Of a DNA stretch of 64,000 nucleotides, positions 52,595-62,175 are shown piece by piece. The notes below the pieces were generated by a model that was not told the DNA's origin, did not search any database, and worked only from the letters and a program-made list of their open reading frames with translations. The stretch comes from Giesbergeria anulus. Its GTDB lineage: Bacteria; Pseudomonadota; Gammaproteobacteria; Burkholderiales; Burkholderiaceae_C. The position numbers and the translations under genes are program-made. The stretch's first letter is position 1, and the number at the start of each line of letters is the position of its first letter. The DNA lies in contig NZ_FOGD01000002.1 in assembly GCF_900111115.1 (NCBI RefSeq), positions 310,001-374,000 of the forward strand. The letters run 5' to 3'.

Positions 52595-53845
52595 TTAGCG
52601 GCGGCCCCGTGTGCCCGTGCCACGGCTGGTGCGGCGCTGCTCTTGGCGGTGGCGTGAGAGGCTATCGGTACCAATGTAGCCGACCGAGGTTTTCATCGGG
52701 TCGGGCTGGGCGTTGGCAGGCTGGCGCGCGGGGCTAGGCTTGTCAGGATTGGCCGCAGGCAGGCGACGTCCCATAAAGCTGCGCTGGGCTGGTGCATGAG
52801 GCTCTGTTTTTTGTTCTAGTTTTTTCAGGCCGGTAGCTTGCAGCAGGGCGTTGATGTCGCGCTCATCCAGCTCTAGCCAAGCGCCGCGCTTGAGACCGCG
52901 TGGCAGCACCATCGCACCATAGCGGATACGAATCAGGCGGCTGACGGCATGGCCCACGGCCTCTAGCATGCGGCGCACTTCGCGGTTGCGGCCTTCAGAG
53001 ATGGTGACGCGATACCAGCAGTTGGAGCCTTCGCCGCCACCGTCTTCAATCGAGCCAAACGAGGCCATGCCATCATCGAGTTGCACACCGTCGAGCAGGC
53101 GCTGCTTTTCTTCTTTGCTCAAGGCTCCGAGCACGCGCACGGCATATTCGCGCTCTAAGCCAAAACGCGGGTGCATGAGTTGGTTGGCCAACTCACCAGA
53201 GCTGGTAAACAGCAGCAAGCCCTCGGTATTCAAGTCGAGGCGGCCCACCGATTGCCATTTGCCCTGCATGAGGCGCGGCAACTTGCGAAACACCGTGGGG
53301 CGGTTTTGCGGGTCGTCTTGGGTCACGACTTCGCCCACGGGCTTGTGGTAGGCAATCACGCGCGGTGGCGGTGGGTCGATACGGTAGCGGATCGGCTTGC
53401 CATTGAGCTTGACGATATCGCCATACTGCACCCGTTGCCCGATATGGGCAGGCTCGTTGTTGACCGAGATGCGCCCTTCCAAAATGAGCTGCTCCATCTC
53501 TAGCCGCGAGCCCATACCGGCTTGGGCCAACACTTTGTGCAGTTTGGGCGTTTCTACTTGGGGCAGCAAAACCCGTTTGGTGGGCAGCACCACCTCGGCG
53601 CTGGTCTCATCGGCATCAAACTGGCCCGAAACCACGTCGGCAAATTGGTAGCCCTCGGCTTCTGCGGCCAAAGGGAGCGGTGCCGGAGTTGCCTTTTTGG
53701 GGGCTGTGCCAGGGCGGCGCTGCGCGGTAGCACCATTGCGCGCTGGACGCGCTTTGCCTGCGGGGCGCTGGGCAGCGCCTCGAGCTGGCTTACGGGGCTG
53801 GCCCGGTTGTGCGGCATCACCGCCGAAAGGAGTTTCTGGGTTCAT
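52595..53845 (-). CDS. rluB: 23S rRNA pseudouridine synthase, RluB type
   Basis: 416 aa from ATG 53845 ([31 protein letters not shown]); the start could be elsewhere because the first ~110 residues are low-complexity basic. S4 domain ([48 protein letters not shown]), then the RsuA-type catalytic domain with Asp in [37 protein letters not shown]. Basic C-terminal extension ([11 protein letters not shown]). Modifies U2605 in E. coli numbering. 78 bp downstream of scpB. Confidence 0.92.
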   Translation of the reverse strand: MNPETPFGGDAAQPGQPRKPARGAAQRPAGKARPARNGATAQRRPGTAPKKATPAPLPLAAEAEGYQFADVVSGQFDADETSAEVVLPTKRVLLPQVETPKLHKVLAQAGMGSRLEMEQLILEGRISVNNEPAHIGQRVQYGDIVKLNGKPIRYRIDPPPPRVIAYHKPVGEVVTQDDPQNRPTVFRKLPRLMQGKWQSVGRLDLNTEGLLLFTSSGELANQLMHPRFGLEREYAVRVLGALSKEEKQRLLDGVQLDDGMASFGSIEDGGGEGSNCWYRVTISEGRNREVRRMLEAVGHAVSRLIRIRYGAMVLPRGLKRGAWLELDERDINALLQATGLKKLEQKTEPHAPAQRSFMGRRLPAANPDKPSPARQPANAQPDPMKTSVGYIGTDSLSRHRQEQRRTSRGTGTRGRR

Positions 53846-53923
53846 GGATATTTTGCGCAAGGCCAAAGCATTGCCGGAGATAGACAAAAAAAGAATAGCG
53901 CCTTTATGCCCGGTGCCTGATGG

Positions 53924-54535
53924 CTAGTGGACTTGCGGCGATATAGGCGTCATCGTGGGCAAACCATCGTCTGGCACCACCGACGCTAGGGTTTGCAAAA
54001 CTTGCAAGGCACCAGACGGCTCCGAGGGGCTTTCTAGTGCCGGTAGCTGACTCAGGGACTGTAGCCCCAGATCATCAAGAAACTGGCGGGTAGTAGCCAG
54101 CAAGGCCGGGCGGCCTGCGGATTCGCGGTAGCCAATGGCTTCTACCCAGCCACGGTCTTCCAATTGCTTGATGATGAGGCTATTGACGGCAACACCCCGG
54201 ATATCTTCAATATCGCCGCGCGTGACCGGCTGGCGATAAGCAATGATAGCCAAAGTTTCTAGCGCAGCACGCGAATAGCGGCTGGGCTTTTCGGGTTGCA
54301 ACCGATCAAGAAACTCGCGCATCTGCGGCCTGCTCTGAAAACGCCAGCCCGAAGCCACCTGTACCAACTCTAGGCCGCGCTGTTGCCAGTCTTGTTGCAA
54401 CTGTAGCAGCAGCGATTTGAGGGTGTCAGCCCCCAAAGCGCCGTCAAACAAGGCCCGCAACTCACGCAATTGCATGGGTTGGCTGCTGCACAACAGCACA
54501 GCTTCGAGAATCCGTTTGGCGTCCGCCGTATTCAT
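53924..54535 (-). CDS. scpB: Segregation and condensation protein ScpB
   Basis: Kleisin-associated subunit of the SMC condensin complex. 203 aa from ATG 54535 ([30 protein letters not shown]), which overlaps the rluD stop (ATGA). Two winged-helix domains: [14 protein letters not shown] to [21 protein letters not shown], and [51 protein letters not shown], the ScpB signature. scpA is not adjacent. Confidence 0.93.
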   Translation of the reverse strand: MNTADAKRILEAVLLCSSQPMQLRELRALFDGALGADTLKSLLLQLQQDWQQRGLELVQVASGWRFQSRPQMREFLDRLQPEKPSRYSRAALETLAIIAYRQPVTRGDIEDIRGVAVNSLIIKQLEDRGWVEAIGYRESAGRPALLATTRQFLDDLGLQSLSQLPALESPSEPSGALQVLQTLASVVPDDGLPTMTPISPQVH

Positions 54536-55572
54536 GGCTTGGGTAAATCGGGATTGTAGCCCAGCCCCCACAAAGAGAGGGCTTGCTGCATATCGACAGG
54601 CAGTGGCGCACGCAAATCGAGCGCTTGGCCCGTGCCGGGATGGGTGAAGGCCAAGCGAAAAGCATGCAGGGCTTGGCGCTGCATTCCAGCACCTTCGCTG
54701 CCGCCATACAAGGCATCAGCCAGCAAGGGGTGGCCGATATGCGCCATGTGCACGCGAATTTGGTGTGTGCGCCCAGTATGCAAAGTGCATTGCACCAAAC
54801 AGCCGGCATCCGCCTTGGCCAGCAATTGCACATCGGTTTTGGCCGTTTTCCCGGCATGGAGGGCCAAATCAACCACCGCCATACGCAGGCGGTTGCGCGG
54901 ATCGCGGCCTATGGGGGCGTTCACGCTGCGCTGGGCCGCACCTTGCCAAGGCCGGTGCGCCAGCGCCAAATATTGGCGGCGCACCTCACGGGCAGCAATC
55001 ATTTGCACCAAGGCATCCATGGTGCGGCGGTTGCGTGCCACCACCATCAGGCCACTGGTGTCTTTGTCCAGCCGGTGAACGATGCCTGCGCGCGGCATCA
55101 GGCTAGCCTGGGCATCACGGGCCAACAAGCCATTGAGCAGGGTGCCCGTCCAGTTGCCAGGGGCGGGATGCACCACCAGCCCGGCGGGTTTGTGCAGCAC
55201 CAATAGGTCTGCATCTTCATAGACCACCTCTAGAGCCATCGGCTCAGGCTTGAAGGCTTGGCTTTGCAGCGTAGCCCGCATCTCTAGCAAGACTTGATCG
55301 CCCACCTTGATGCGCTGAGCTGCCTTGCTAGCCACTGCACCATTGAGCCGCACAGCGCCCTGCTCTAGCAGTTGTTGCAGATAGCTGCGCGAGAACTCTG
55401 GCACCGTGTCGGCCAAGGCACGGTCTAGGCGCTGGCCATGCTGGGCCAGCCCCATGCTCAGGGTGCGCAGTTCTGCTTCTGGCGCGACATCGGTGTCAAA
55501 ATCAAACTCGGAAGAGGCGTCGGGCAACCCCGGCACTTCAGGCACCGGGGATGAAGGCAGTGTCGGCTTCAT
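54532..55572 (-). CDS. rluD: 23S rRNA pseudouridine(1911/1915/1917) synthase RluD
   Basis: 346 aa from ATG 55572 ([28 protein letters not shown]). S4 domain ([46 protein letters not shown]), then the RluA-type catalytic core with the invariant Asp in [19 protein letters not shown] and [11 protein letters not shown]-like [23 protein letters not shown]. No clear ribosome-binding site at 55572; 19 bp from nlpD. The N-terminal 45 residues are acidic and variable. Confidence 0.94.
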   Translation of the reverse strand: MKPTLPSSPVPEVPGLPDASSEFDFDTDVAPEAELRTLSMGLAQHGQRLDRALADTVPEFSRSYLQQLLEQGAVRLNGAVASKAAQRIKVGDQVLLEMRATLQSQAFKPEPMALEVVYEDADLLVLHKPAGLVVHPAPGNWTGTLLNGLLARDAQASLMPRAGIVHRLDKDTSGLMVVARNRRTMDALVQMIAAREVRRQYLALAHRPWQGAAQRSVNAPIGRDPRNRLRMAVVDLALHAGKTAKTDVQLLAKADAGCLVQCTLHTGRTHQIRVHMAHIGHPLLADALYGGSEGAGMQRQALHAFRLAFTHPGTGQALDLRAPLPVDMQQALSLWGLGYNPDLPKP

Positions 55573-55591
55573 GAAACGGGTAGACCACTGC

Positions 55592-56434
55592 TCAACGGTT
55601 GGGCAGGTAACGCGATGGATCAACCGGCTTGCCCTGACGCCGGATTTCAAAGTGCAGCTTAACGCGGTCGGCATCGGTGCTGCCCATTTCGGCAATTTTT
55701 TGGCCCTTGCGCACCGACTGGTCTTCTTTGACCAGCAGGGTTTGGTTGTGGGCGTAGGCGGTTAAAAAGGTGTTGTTGTGTTTAAGGATGATGAGGTTGC
55801 CATAACCACGCAAACCAGCACCCGCGTACACCACCCGGCCATCGGCAGCAGCCATGACCGGATCACCAGCTTTGCCGCTGATGTCATAGCCTTTGTTGCG
55901 CGCCTCGTCAAAACCGGCCAGCAAAGAGCCACTGGCGGGCCAGATAAAGCCGACATCATCATCGCCACCGGATGCGGCGGGCGCTGGCTTGCTGACCACG
56001 GGTGCTGGGGTGGCCGCAGGCGCTTTGCTGTTGCTGGCCCCCGGTGCAATCACAGTGGTGACGACGGGGCGCGTGGTAACCACCGCCGGACTGTCAGGGG
56101 GAACGACGCGCAACACCTGCCCGACCTCAATCAGGTTGGGGTTATCGAGGTTGTTCCAGCGGGCCAGGTCTTTCCAGCTTTGGCCGCTTTCTAGGCCGAT
56201 GCGGATCAGGGTGTCACTGGGTTTGACGGTGTAGTAACCGGGTTTACCGGCGTTTTCTGCACCGGGCAAGGGCTTGTCCGCAACGAGCACAGTGCCCGGC
56301 TGAGTGATAGCTACTCCGGCGGAGGTTCCCCGGTCTTCGACGGGTGCCTTGGTGAGCCGAGTGCCACAGCCAGAGAGCACCACCCCCGCCAGCGCCACAG
56401 AACCCCAGACCTTCAGGCCACGCGATACCAACAT
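55592..56434 (-). CDS. nlpD: LysM/M23-domain lipoprotein, NlpD-like amidase activator
   Basis: 280 aa. Signal peptide with lipobox VVLSGCGTRL (Cys23). LysM domain about residues 65-113 (YYTVKPSDTLIRIGLESGQSWKDLARWNNLDNPNLIEVGQVLRVVP), Thr/Pro-rich linker, then a LytM/M23 domain (about 160-280). The zinc ligands are lost: NKGYD replaces the HxxxD motif and VKLHFE replaces HxH, so it should not cut peptidoglycan but activate an amidase, as E. coli NlpD activates AmiC. 12 bp after pcm. rpoS, the usual next gene, is absent. Confidence 0.92.
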   Translation of the reverse strand: MLVSRGLKVWGSVALAGVVLSGCGTRLTKAPVEDRGTSAGVAITQPGTVLVADKPLPGAENAGKPGYYTVKPSDTLIRIGLESGQSWKDLARWNNLDNPNLIEVGQVLRVVPPDSPAVVTTRPVVTTVIAPGASNSKAPAATPAPVVSKPAPAASGGDDDVGFIWPASGSLLAGFDEARNKGYDISGKAGDPVMAAADGRVVYAGAGLRGYGNLIILKHNNTFLTAYAHNQTLLVKEDQSVRKGQKIAEMGSTDADRVKLHFEIRRQGKPVDPSRYLPNR

Positions 56435-56446
56435 AAATCAATCCCT

Positions 56447-57238
56447 TTAGGCAATGCCTGATTTTAGAGGGACAAAATGCACCGACTCCAGAATGCTTTT
56501 TTTTAGCCCTTGGGGGGTTTTGTCCACTACCAGTAGCACCTGCTTGCCACCAGAGACTACGGTGGGCGCTACCAAGCGTCCGCCTACGGCCAGTTGTTCG
56601 CACCAGCTAGCGGGCAGGACGTCACCACCAGCAGCAGCAATAATGCCTGCATAGGGGGCCCCCTTGGGGTAGCCCAGCATACCGTCGCCCAACATCAGAT
56701 GCACATTCATGAGCTGCATGGGGCGCAAATTGACGCGGGCGCGCTCGTGCAGGCCGCGCAAGCGCTCCATAGAATACACCTCACGGGCTAGGCGACTGAG
56801 CACAGCGGCTTGGTAACCGCAGCCGGTGCCTATCTCTAGTATCCGCCCTAGACCACCGGCAGATTTGGCGATTTCGGCCCCCAACAGCAGCTCGGCCATA
56901 CGCGCGACAATGCTGGGTTTAGAGATGGTCTGGCCCAACCCGATGGGCAGGCTGGTGTCTTCGTAGGCTTGGTTGACCAGTCCGCTATCAACAAAACGGT
57001 GACGCTCTACCGCACCCATGGCTTGCAACACTGGCACAGAACTAATGCCGGCAGCGGCCAGCCTTTGTACCATGCGGGCGCGCACTGCTGCCGAATCCCT
57101 GCCCACCCCCACCGGGGTGGCCAAGAGCGGCAGGGCCGCCCCTGGCTTGCGCGGTGCTGGTGCAGGCACCGCTGCCGGTGTGTTACCCGAGAGCTGCGCA
57201 ATACGGGCAGGAAACCCAGGCCGACGTGGCTGCTGCAT
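56447..57238 (-). CDS. pcm: Protein-L-isoaspartate O-methyltransferase
   Basis: Repairs isoaspartyl residues using SAM. 263 aa from ATG 57238, which overlaps the surE stop by one base (TGATG). Residues about 1-50 are a variable basic/Pro-Ala extension (MQQPRRPGFPARIAQL) beyond the usual 208-220. Core: VPVLQAMGAVERHRFVDSGLVNQAYEDTSLPIGLGQTISKPSIVARMAELL, SAM motif I GRILEIGTGCGYQAAVLSRLAREVYSMER, and post-I LGDGMLGYPKGAPYAGIIAAAGGD. surE-pcm-nlpD is a conserved stress-survival operon. Confidence 0.95.
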   Translation of the reverse strand: MQQPRRPGFPARIAQLSGNTPAAVPAPAPRKPGAALPLLATPVGVGRDSAAVRARMVQRLAAAGISSVPVLQAMGAVERHRFVDSGLVNQAYEDTSLPIGLGQTISKPSIVARMAELLLGAEIAKSAGGLGRILEIGTGCGYQAAVLSRLAREVYSMERLRGLHERARVNLRPMQLMNVHLMLGDGMLGYPKGAPYAGIIAAAGGDVLPASWCEQLAVGGRLVAPTVVSGGKQVLLVVDKTPQGLKKSILESVHFVPLKSGIA

Positions 57239-58017
57239 CAGTCCCCCTTGTCTGGCGTGGCCGCCACGGGTGCCATTGCAACCGCTTGCCAAGCACCTAA
57301 GTGCTCGTAATCGGTCAAGTCCACGCGCAATGGCGTCAGGGAGACATGACCTTGTGCTGTGGCATAAAAATCAGTGCCTTCGCCGTTGTCTTTGGCAGCA
57401 CCGGCACCACCAATCCAGTACATGGTCTCGCCACGCGGGCTTTGCTGGGTAATGACGCGCTCTGCTGCATGGCGTCTGCCCAAGCGACACCACTGCGCCG
57501 GGCGCAGCGCCTGCAAAGGCAAATTGGGAATGTTGACATTGAGCAACCAAGGCTCCAAACCGATGCGCTGCTGCGCTTGCAACTGCAACACGATCTGGCG
57601 GGCCTGTTGGGCCGCTGCTTCTAACTCGCCCCAACCTTTGTCTACCTGCGAGAACGCAATGGAGGGAATGCCAAACAAATAGCCCTCCATGGCTGCGCCC
57701 ACAGTGCCAGAATAAATGGTGTCATCGCCCATGTTGGCCCCATTGTTGATGCCCGATACCACCAAATCGGGCCGGTAGCCGAGCAAGCCCGTCAGAGCAA
57801 TATGCACACAATCAGCAGGGGTACCATTGACATAGCGAAACCCATTGGCCGCTGTGTGTACGTACAAGGGCGAATGCAGCGTCAGGGCATTGGATTTGGC
57901 ACTGTTGTTGTGTTCTGGGGCCACCACCTCGACATCGGCCACAGCAGACAAGGCCGCATGGAGCGCCACAATGCCAGGGGCTTGGTAGCCGTCGTCGTTA
58001 GAAATAAGAATTTTCAT
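57238..58017 (-). CDS. surE: 5'/3'-nucleotidase SurE
   Basis: Metal-dependent phosphatase of nucleoside monophosphates and short polyphosphates, linked to stationary-phase survival. 259 aa from ATG 58017 (MKILISNDDGYQAPGIVAL); the much longer ORF is rejected because SurE always begins here. Metal ligands are in SNDDG, the conserved Ser/Asn in APEHNNSAKSNALTL, and VVSGINNGANMGDDTIYSGTVGAAMEG. First gene of surE-pcm-nlpD; divergent from the GGDEF gene, 150 bp between starts. Confidence 0.96.
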   Translation of the reverse strand: MKILISNDDGYQAPGIVALHAALSAVADVEVVAPEHNNSAKSNALTLHSPLYVHTAANGFRYVNGTPADCVHIALTGLLGYRPDLVVSGINNGANMGDDTIYSGTVGAAMEGYLFGIPSIAFSQVDKGWGELEAAAQQARQIVLQLQAQQRIGLEPWLLNVNIPNLPLQALRPAQWCRLGRRHAAERVITQQSPRGETMYWIGGAGAAKDNGEGTDFYATAQGHVSLTPLRVDLTDYEHLGAWQAVAMAPVAATPDKGD

Positions 58018-58167
58018 GGCGGATAAGCTGGGGCAGAGTGACACCAATTGTAGGCGGCCCGTGTGGTAGGGTAACGGCTTGCAGCAACAGTGCTTTGCAA
58101 ATGGGCAGTTTGTCTGCCACACTCGCTGGCCCTGCTGCCCCACTTTTCTTTGTACCGGTGCCCTGCT

Positions 58168-59712
58168 ATGGCGCAACGCCCCCCTTCGGATATAGCGCGC
58201 GAAACCCTCAAACAATTGGCGGTGCGCCGCCTGTCGCCTACACCTGCCAATTATCAAGCACTGTATGACGAGATTGCAGAAGTGCGCTCGCCAGTGCCCT
58301 TTCCTGAAGGGCCACTGCGCTATATCCTGCGCGTTATTCCGGGGCAGACCCCAGCGCAAAAACGCCTGCTAGAGCAGTTTGAGTCTGCCGTAGCCCTGCA
58401 CGATTGGGTCGGACTGCAAAATGTGCTGGTAGCCTATGCCAAGCTGGGCTTGCACCCCCTTGAAGCCAGCAACGCCGAGCCGCCACCGCCACCAGGCACC
58501 ACCACCGCACTGGCCGTGGTACTGCCCAACGAGCTGGCAGAACAAATCGCTCGCATGGTCGAATACACACTTCCAGCACTAGACTCTGAGGACGCACGCG
58601 TACACATGCTGGGCGAGCAGTTGATTCAATTTTTGCGCCAGCCCCAGCCCCCGGCCAGCACGGCACAGCTCATGTTGGCCAACTTTAGCTACCGGCTCTC
58701 TTTTGCCACCGAAGACCAAGCCGCCATCCGCAGCACTCTGCTGGAGCTGCTGCACATGATTTTTCAGAACATTGCTGCCCTCAGTAGCGATGACCAATGG
58801 CTGACGGGTCAGGCCGAAGCGCTGATAGCCGCTACCTCACAAACTCTGTCACTGCGCCGCTTAGATGATGTGCGCCTGCGGCTCAAGGATGTGATTTTTA
58901 AGCAAACTGAGGCCAAGGGCCGCATGGTAGAAGCCCAAGAGCAAATGAAGGAGCTACTGGCGGTGTTTATTGACCGGCTAGCCACCTTTAGCCAAAGCAG
59001 TGGTCAATACCAAGAACAGATCGAACGTTGTGCTGCACAATTGGAGAAGGCCACGGCACTGCACGAGATTACCCCGGTGCTCAAAGAAGTGATGGCGGCC
59101 ACCCGGTCACTGGCACTCGATAGCCGCGTGGCCCACGGCGAGCTGTCCGATCTGCGCCAGCGCACCGAAGAAAAGCAAGCCGAAATGGCCCGACTGCAAC
59201 AAGAGCTCGATCGCGTCAGCGCCCAAGCCCGCCACGACCCACTCACCGGCACCCTCAACCGTAAAGGACTCGATGAGGTCATGGAGCGCGAGTTGGCCCG
59301 TGCCCGTCGCCAAGGCACTCCGCTGTGCTTTGCCCTGCTTGATGTAGACAACTTCAAACAGATCAATGACACCCTTGGGCATGAGACTGGGGATGCCGCA
59401 CTGGTGCATCTGGCCGACGTGGTGCGTGAAGTGATGCGCCCCCAAGACATGCTGGCACGTTACGGTGGCGAGGAATTTGTGCTTGTGCTACCAGACACCA
59501 CCCTAGTGAAAGGTATGGATGCTATGCAACGCCTGCAACGCGAGTTGAGCACCCGGTTTTTCTTGCAAGGGCCAGAAAAAGTATTGATTACCTTCAGTGC
59601 TGGAGTGGCAGAAATCGAGAGTGGCGAGACCAGCACTGAGGCCCTGCGCCGCGCCGATCAGGGTATGTATTTAGCCAAGCGCACAGGCAAAAACCGGGTC
59701 ATGGCAGCCTGA
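58168..59712 (+). CDS. Diguanylate cyclase (GGDEF domain)
   Basis: 514 aa from ATG 58168 (MAQRPPSDIARETLKQLAVRRLSPTPANYQALYDEIA); the in-frame upstream start is less likely. The N-terminal ~330 residues are soluble and helical with no recognised sensor; the region VAHGELSDLRQRTEEKQAEMARLQQELDRVSAQARHDPLTGTLNRKGLDEVM is a coiled-coil signalling helix running into the cyclase. Active-site GGEEF is at about residues 432-436 (RYGGEEFVLVLPDT), so c-di-GMP synthesis is expected. I do not see an RxxD inhibitory site four residues upstream. Confidence 0.9.
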   Translation: MAQRPPSDIARETLKQLAVRRLSPTPANYQALYDEIAEVRSPVPFPEGPLRYILRVIPGQTPAQKRLLEQFESAVALHDWVGLQNVLVAYAKLGLHPLEASNAEPPPPPGTTTALAVVLPNELAEQIARMVEYTLPALDSEDARVHMLGEQLIQFLRQPQPPASTAQLMLANFSYRLSFATEDQAAIRSTLLELLHMIFQNIAALSSDDQWLTGQAEALIAATSQTLSLRRLDDVRLRLKDVIFKQTEAKGRMVEAQEQMKELLAVFIDRLATFSQSSGQYQEQIERCAAQLEKATALHEITPVLKEVMAATRSLALDSRVAHGELSDLRQRTEEKQAEMARLQQELDRVSAQARHDPLTGTLNRKGLDEVMERELARARRQGTPLCFALLDVDNFKQINDTLGHETGDAALVHLADVVREVMRPQDMLARYGGEEFVLVLPDTTLVKGMDAMQRLQRELSTRFFLQGPEKVLITFSAGVAEIESGETSTEALRRADQGMYLAKRTGKNRVMAA

Positions 59713-59767
59713 ACAAAGCCACGCCTCCTTTGCTATGTCCATAAGCCATACTTTGCCAAGGGCGCAA

Positions 59768-61603
59768 ATGGTATGGCGGCGCACCCTCACCACGCTGGCG
59801 GTGGCTAGCAGCATGGGGCTGCTGGCTTGTGCTGGTTTGCCCCAACGCAGCCCAGACGGCGGCCCGGCCCCGTTGCAGCCTGAAGCCGCCTCAGGCTATA
59901 CCCCCAAACCCGGCTGGGCCTATCCGCGCTTTGCCGTGGCAGCAGCCCATCCCTTGGCCGTACAGGCGGGCCAACAAATGCTCCAAGCCGGAGGCACGGC
60001 AATAGATGCTGCCGTGGCGGTACAAATGGTGCTGTCACTGGTAGAACCCCAATCGAGTGGCATTGGCGGCGGTGCCTTTTTGCTCTATGCCGATGGAGTG
60101 CAGGTACAAGCATACGATGGCCGTGAAACTGCTCCAGCCGGTGTGCATGAGCGCTGGTTTTTACGCCCAGATGGTCAACCACTGGGGTTTCATGATGCCG
60201 CAGTGGGAGGCCGAGCAGTGGGGGTGCCCGGCATGGTGCGTATGCTAGAGCTAGCGCACCGCGAGCATGGTCGCTTACCGTGGGGAGCGTTGCTACAACC
60301 AGCCATTGCACTGGCCGAGCAGGGCTTTGCCATTGGCCCCCGTTTGCACCAACTACTGGGACAAGATCGTTTTTTAGCCCAAGACCCGGTAGCACGAGCC
60401 TATTTTTATGATCCACAGGGCCTGCCTTGGCCCGTAGGGCATGTGCTGCGCAACCCTGAACTGGCCGTGGTGTTGCGGGCCGTGGCCCAACACGGGGCAC
60501 AAGCCTTGCACGAGGGGGCCATTGCCCAAGCCATTGTGGCCAAGGTGCAAAGCCACGCCCACAACCCCGGCACCCTCAGCCTGGCCGATTTAGCGGCCTA
60601 CCAGCCGCGCAAACGCCAAGCCCTGTGCAGTAACTACACAGCGCAAACGCGCAGTTATTGGCTCTGTGGCTTTCCTCCACCCAGTGCGGGCGGCATCGCA
60701 GTGGGGCAAATTTTAGGCATCCTGCAACACACCGCCGCTGCCACCATGCCATTGCAAAATGGTGCTCCCTCAGCGCAGTGGTTACACCACTACCACGAAG
60801 CAGCCAGACTGGCTTGGGCCGACCGGGCGCTGTATGTTGCAGACCCAGACTTTGTCCCGGCACCAGCTAGCCATTGGGCCAGCCTACTGGAGCCCAGCTA
60901 TTTGGCTGAACGCGCCCGCCTGATTGGCCCACAACCCATGAAAACTGCGCCCGCAGGACAACCAGCCAGCACCAGCACAGCCCGCTACGCGCCAATGCCT
61001 GAACAAGCAGAATATGGCACCAGCCACATCAGCATTGCCGACGCTGAGGGCCACACTTTGGCCATGACCAGTTCTATTGAAGACCAATTTGGTGCCCGCC
61101 AGATGGTCAGTACCAACCACCAGCGCTTGGGCGGGTTTTTGCTTAATAACCAACTGACCGATTTCAGTTTTACGCCCACAGATATCAACGGACAGCCGAT
61201 TGCCAACCGCATCGAACCGGGCAAACGACCGCGCTCTTCAATGGCCCCCACCTTGGTGCTTGACGCCCAGAGCGGTCAGGTACTGGCCAGTGCCGGTAGC
61301 CCTGGTGGTGCCCTTATCATCCATTACACCGCCAAGGCCCTGCACGGTATGTTGCAGTGGGGCTTGTCACCACAGCAAGCGATTGACCTGCCCAATTTTG
61401 GCACCTTGGGCGGGCCTTTATTACTAGAAACCGGGCGTTTTGACACCAGCACGCTGCAAGAACTGCAAACCCACGGTAGTCCATTCAAGTCCACGCCGAT
61501 GACCAGCGGTTTGCATATTTTGCACCGTGGTCAATCCAATGGCCAGCCAGTATGGCAAGGTGGTGCAGACCCGCGCCGTGAAGGTATTGTGTTGGGCAAT
61601 TGA
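59768..61603 (+). CDS. ggt: Gamma-glutamyltransferase (periplasmic, probable lipoprotein)
   Basis: Hydrolyses or transfers the gamma-glutamyl group of glutathione. 611 aa from ATG 59768 (MVWRRTLTTLAVASSMGLLACAG), preceded by AAGGG; an in-frame ATG at 59735 lacks a ribosome-binding site. Lipobox LLAC. Autocleavage nucleophile is Thr418 in EYGTSHISIADAEGH, splitting large and small subunits. Other signatures: GGTAIDAAVAVQMVLSLVEPQSSGIGGGAFLLY, DGRETAP, RPRSSMAPTLV and GSPGGALI. 55 bp after the GGDEF gene. Confidence 0.94.
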   Translation: MVWRRTLTTLAVASSMGLLACAGLPQRSPDGGPAPLQPEAASGYTPKPGWAYPRFAVAAAHPLAVQAGQQMLQAGGTAIDAAVAVQMVLSLVEPQSSGIGGGAFLLYADGVQVQAYDGRETAPAGVHERWFLRPDGQPLGFHDAAVGGRAVGVPGMVRMLELAHREHGRLPWGALLQPAIALAEQGFAIGPRLHQLLGQDRFLAQDPVARAYFYDPQGLPWPVGHVLRNPELAVVLRAVAQHGAQALHEGAIAQAIVAKVQSHAHNPGTLSLADLAAYQPRKRQALCSNYTAQTRSYWLCGFPPPSAGGIAVGQILGILQHTAAATMPLQNGAPSAQWLHHYHEAARLAWADRALYVADPDFVPAPASHWASLLEPSYLAERARLIGPQPMKTAPAGQPASTSTARYAPMPEQAEYGTSHISIADAEGHTLAMTSSIEDQFGARQMVSTNHQRLGGFLLNNQLTDFSFTPTDINGQPIANRIEPGKRPRSSMAPTLVLDAQSGQVLASAGSPGGALIIHYTAKALHGMLQWGLSPQQAIDLPNFGTLGGPLLLETGRFDTSTLQELQTHGSPFKSTPMTSGLHILHRGQSNGQPVWQGGADPRREGIVLGN

Positions 61604-61606
61604 CCC

Positions 61607-61638
61607 GTACACACACCTCTTTACAGTTTGTACACACA
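61607..61638 (+). repeat. Direct repeat GTACACACA upstream of the H-NS gene
   Basis: Two copies of GTACACACA (61607-61615 and 61630-61638), 23 bp apart centre to centre, just after the ggt stop and about 95-120 bp upstream of the H-NS promoter. Spacing of about two helical turns could suit a binding protein, but this is speculation. Confidence 0.4.
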
Positions 61639-61729
61639 TACACCTTGTGGATGCAGGAACCGGGCATATATCCATCGAGATCCTGTGTATTTGAATGGGT
61701 TTATGGTGCAAGGCGCACACTTACGATAA

Positions 61730-61735
61730 TATAAT
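61730..61735 (+). promoter_or_regulatory. -10 element of the H-NS family gene
   Basis: Perfect TATAAT in ACGATAATATAATGG, 32 bp before the ATG. The matching -35 region is poor (GTGCAA at 18 bp), and the surroundings are AT-rich, consistent with autoregulation by the H-NS product. Confidence 0.55.
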
Positions 61736-61766
61736 GGCTTCCTTTTAATCCCTTATTGCAAACATC

Positions 61767-62066
61767 ATGTCCAATTACAAAGAACTCCTGAAGAAACGCG
61801 ACATTCTTGAAGCCGAAATCCAAGAAGCCCGTCGTGCTGAGTTGGGTGCAGCACTGCAAACCGTGCGTGCTTTGGTGAATGAATTCCAATTGACCGAAGC
61901 GCAAGTTTTTGCTGCTCCACGTGGCCGTGGTGCGCTGCCTGGTGCCAATGCTGGCACCAAAGTAGCCCCTAAGTACCGTGATCCAGCTACTGGCCAAACT
62001 TGGACTGGCCGTGGCAAGGCCCCGAAATGGATTCAAGGCCAAAACCGCGAGCAATTCGTCATTTAA
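61767..62066 (+). CDS. H-NS family nucleoid-associated protein
   Basis: 99 aa. N-terminal coiled coil for oligomerisation (SNYKELLKKRDILEAEIQEARRAELGAALQTVRALVNEF, residues 2-40), flexible linker with GRGALPG, and the C-terminal DNA-binding motif KYRDPATGQTWTGRGKAPKW (about 70-89), the AT-hook-like core of H-NS/Bv3F-type proteins. Silences AT-rich or foreign DNA. Own promoter and terminator. Betaproteobacteria usually carry several paralogues. Confidence 0.93.
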   Translation: MSNYKELLKKRDILEAEIQEARRAELGAALQTVRALVNEFQLTEAQVFAAPRGRGALPGANAGTKVAPKYRDPATGQTWTGRGKAPKWIQGQNREQFVI

Positions 62067-62075
62067 TAGCCTGCC

Positions 62076-62110
62076 AGCCCTGTCCACTTGAGCGGATAGG
62101 GCTGTTTTTT
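62076..62110 (+). terminator. Terminator of the H-NS gene
   Basis: AGCCCT(G)TCC pairs with GGA(T)AGGGCT (stem 62076-62085 / 62094-62103) and is followed by G then TTTTTT. Nine bases after the H-NS stop. Confidence 0.85.
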
Positions 62111-62175
62111 CTCCAGTGCCCGCATAAAAATCCTACCAGCACATACAACACACACCCGTGTGGACTCAATTTGGC

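Noticed and set aside
61604-61766. Possible CRISPR-like or phase-variable repeat upstream of the H-NS gene
   Set aside because: Only two 9-bp copies, no spacers or regular unit.
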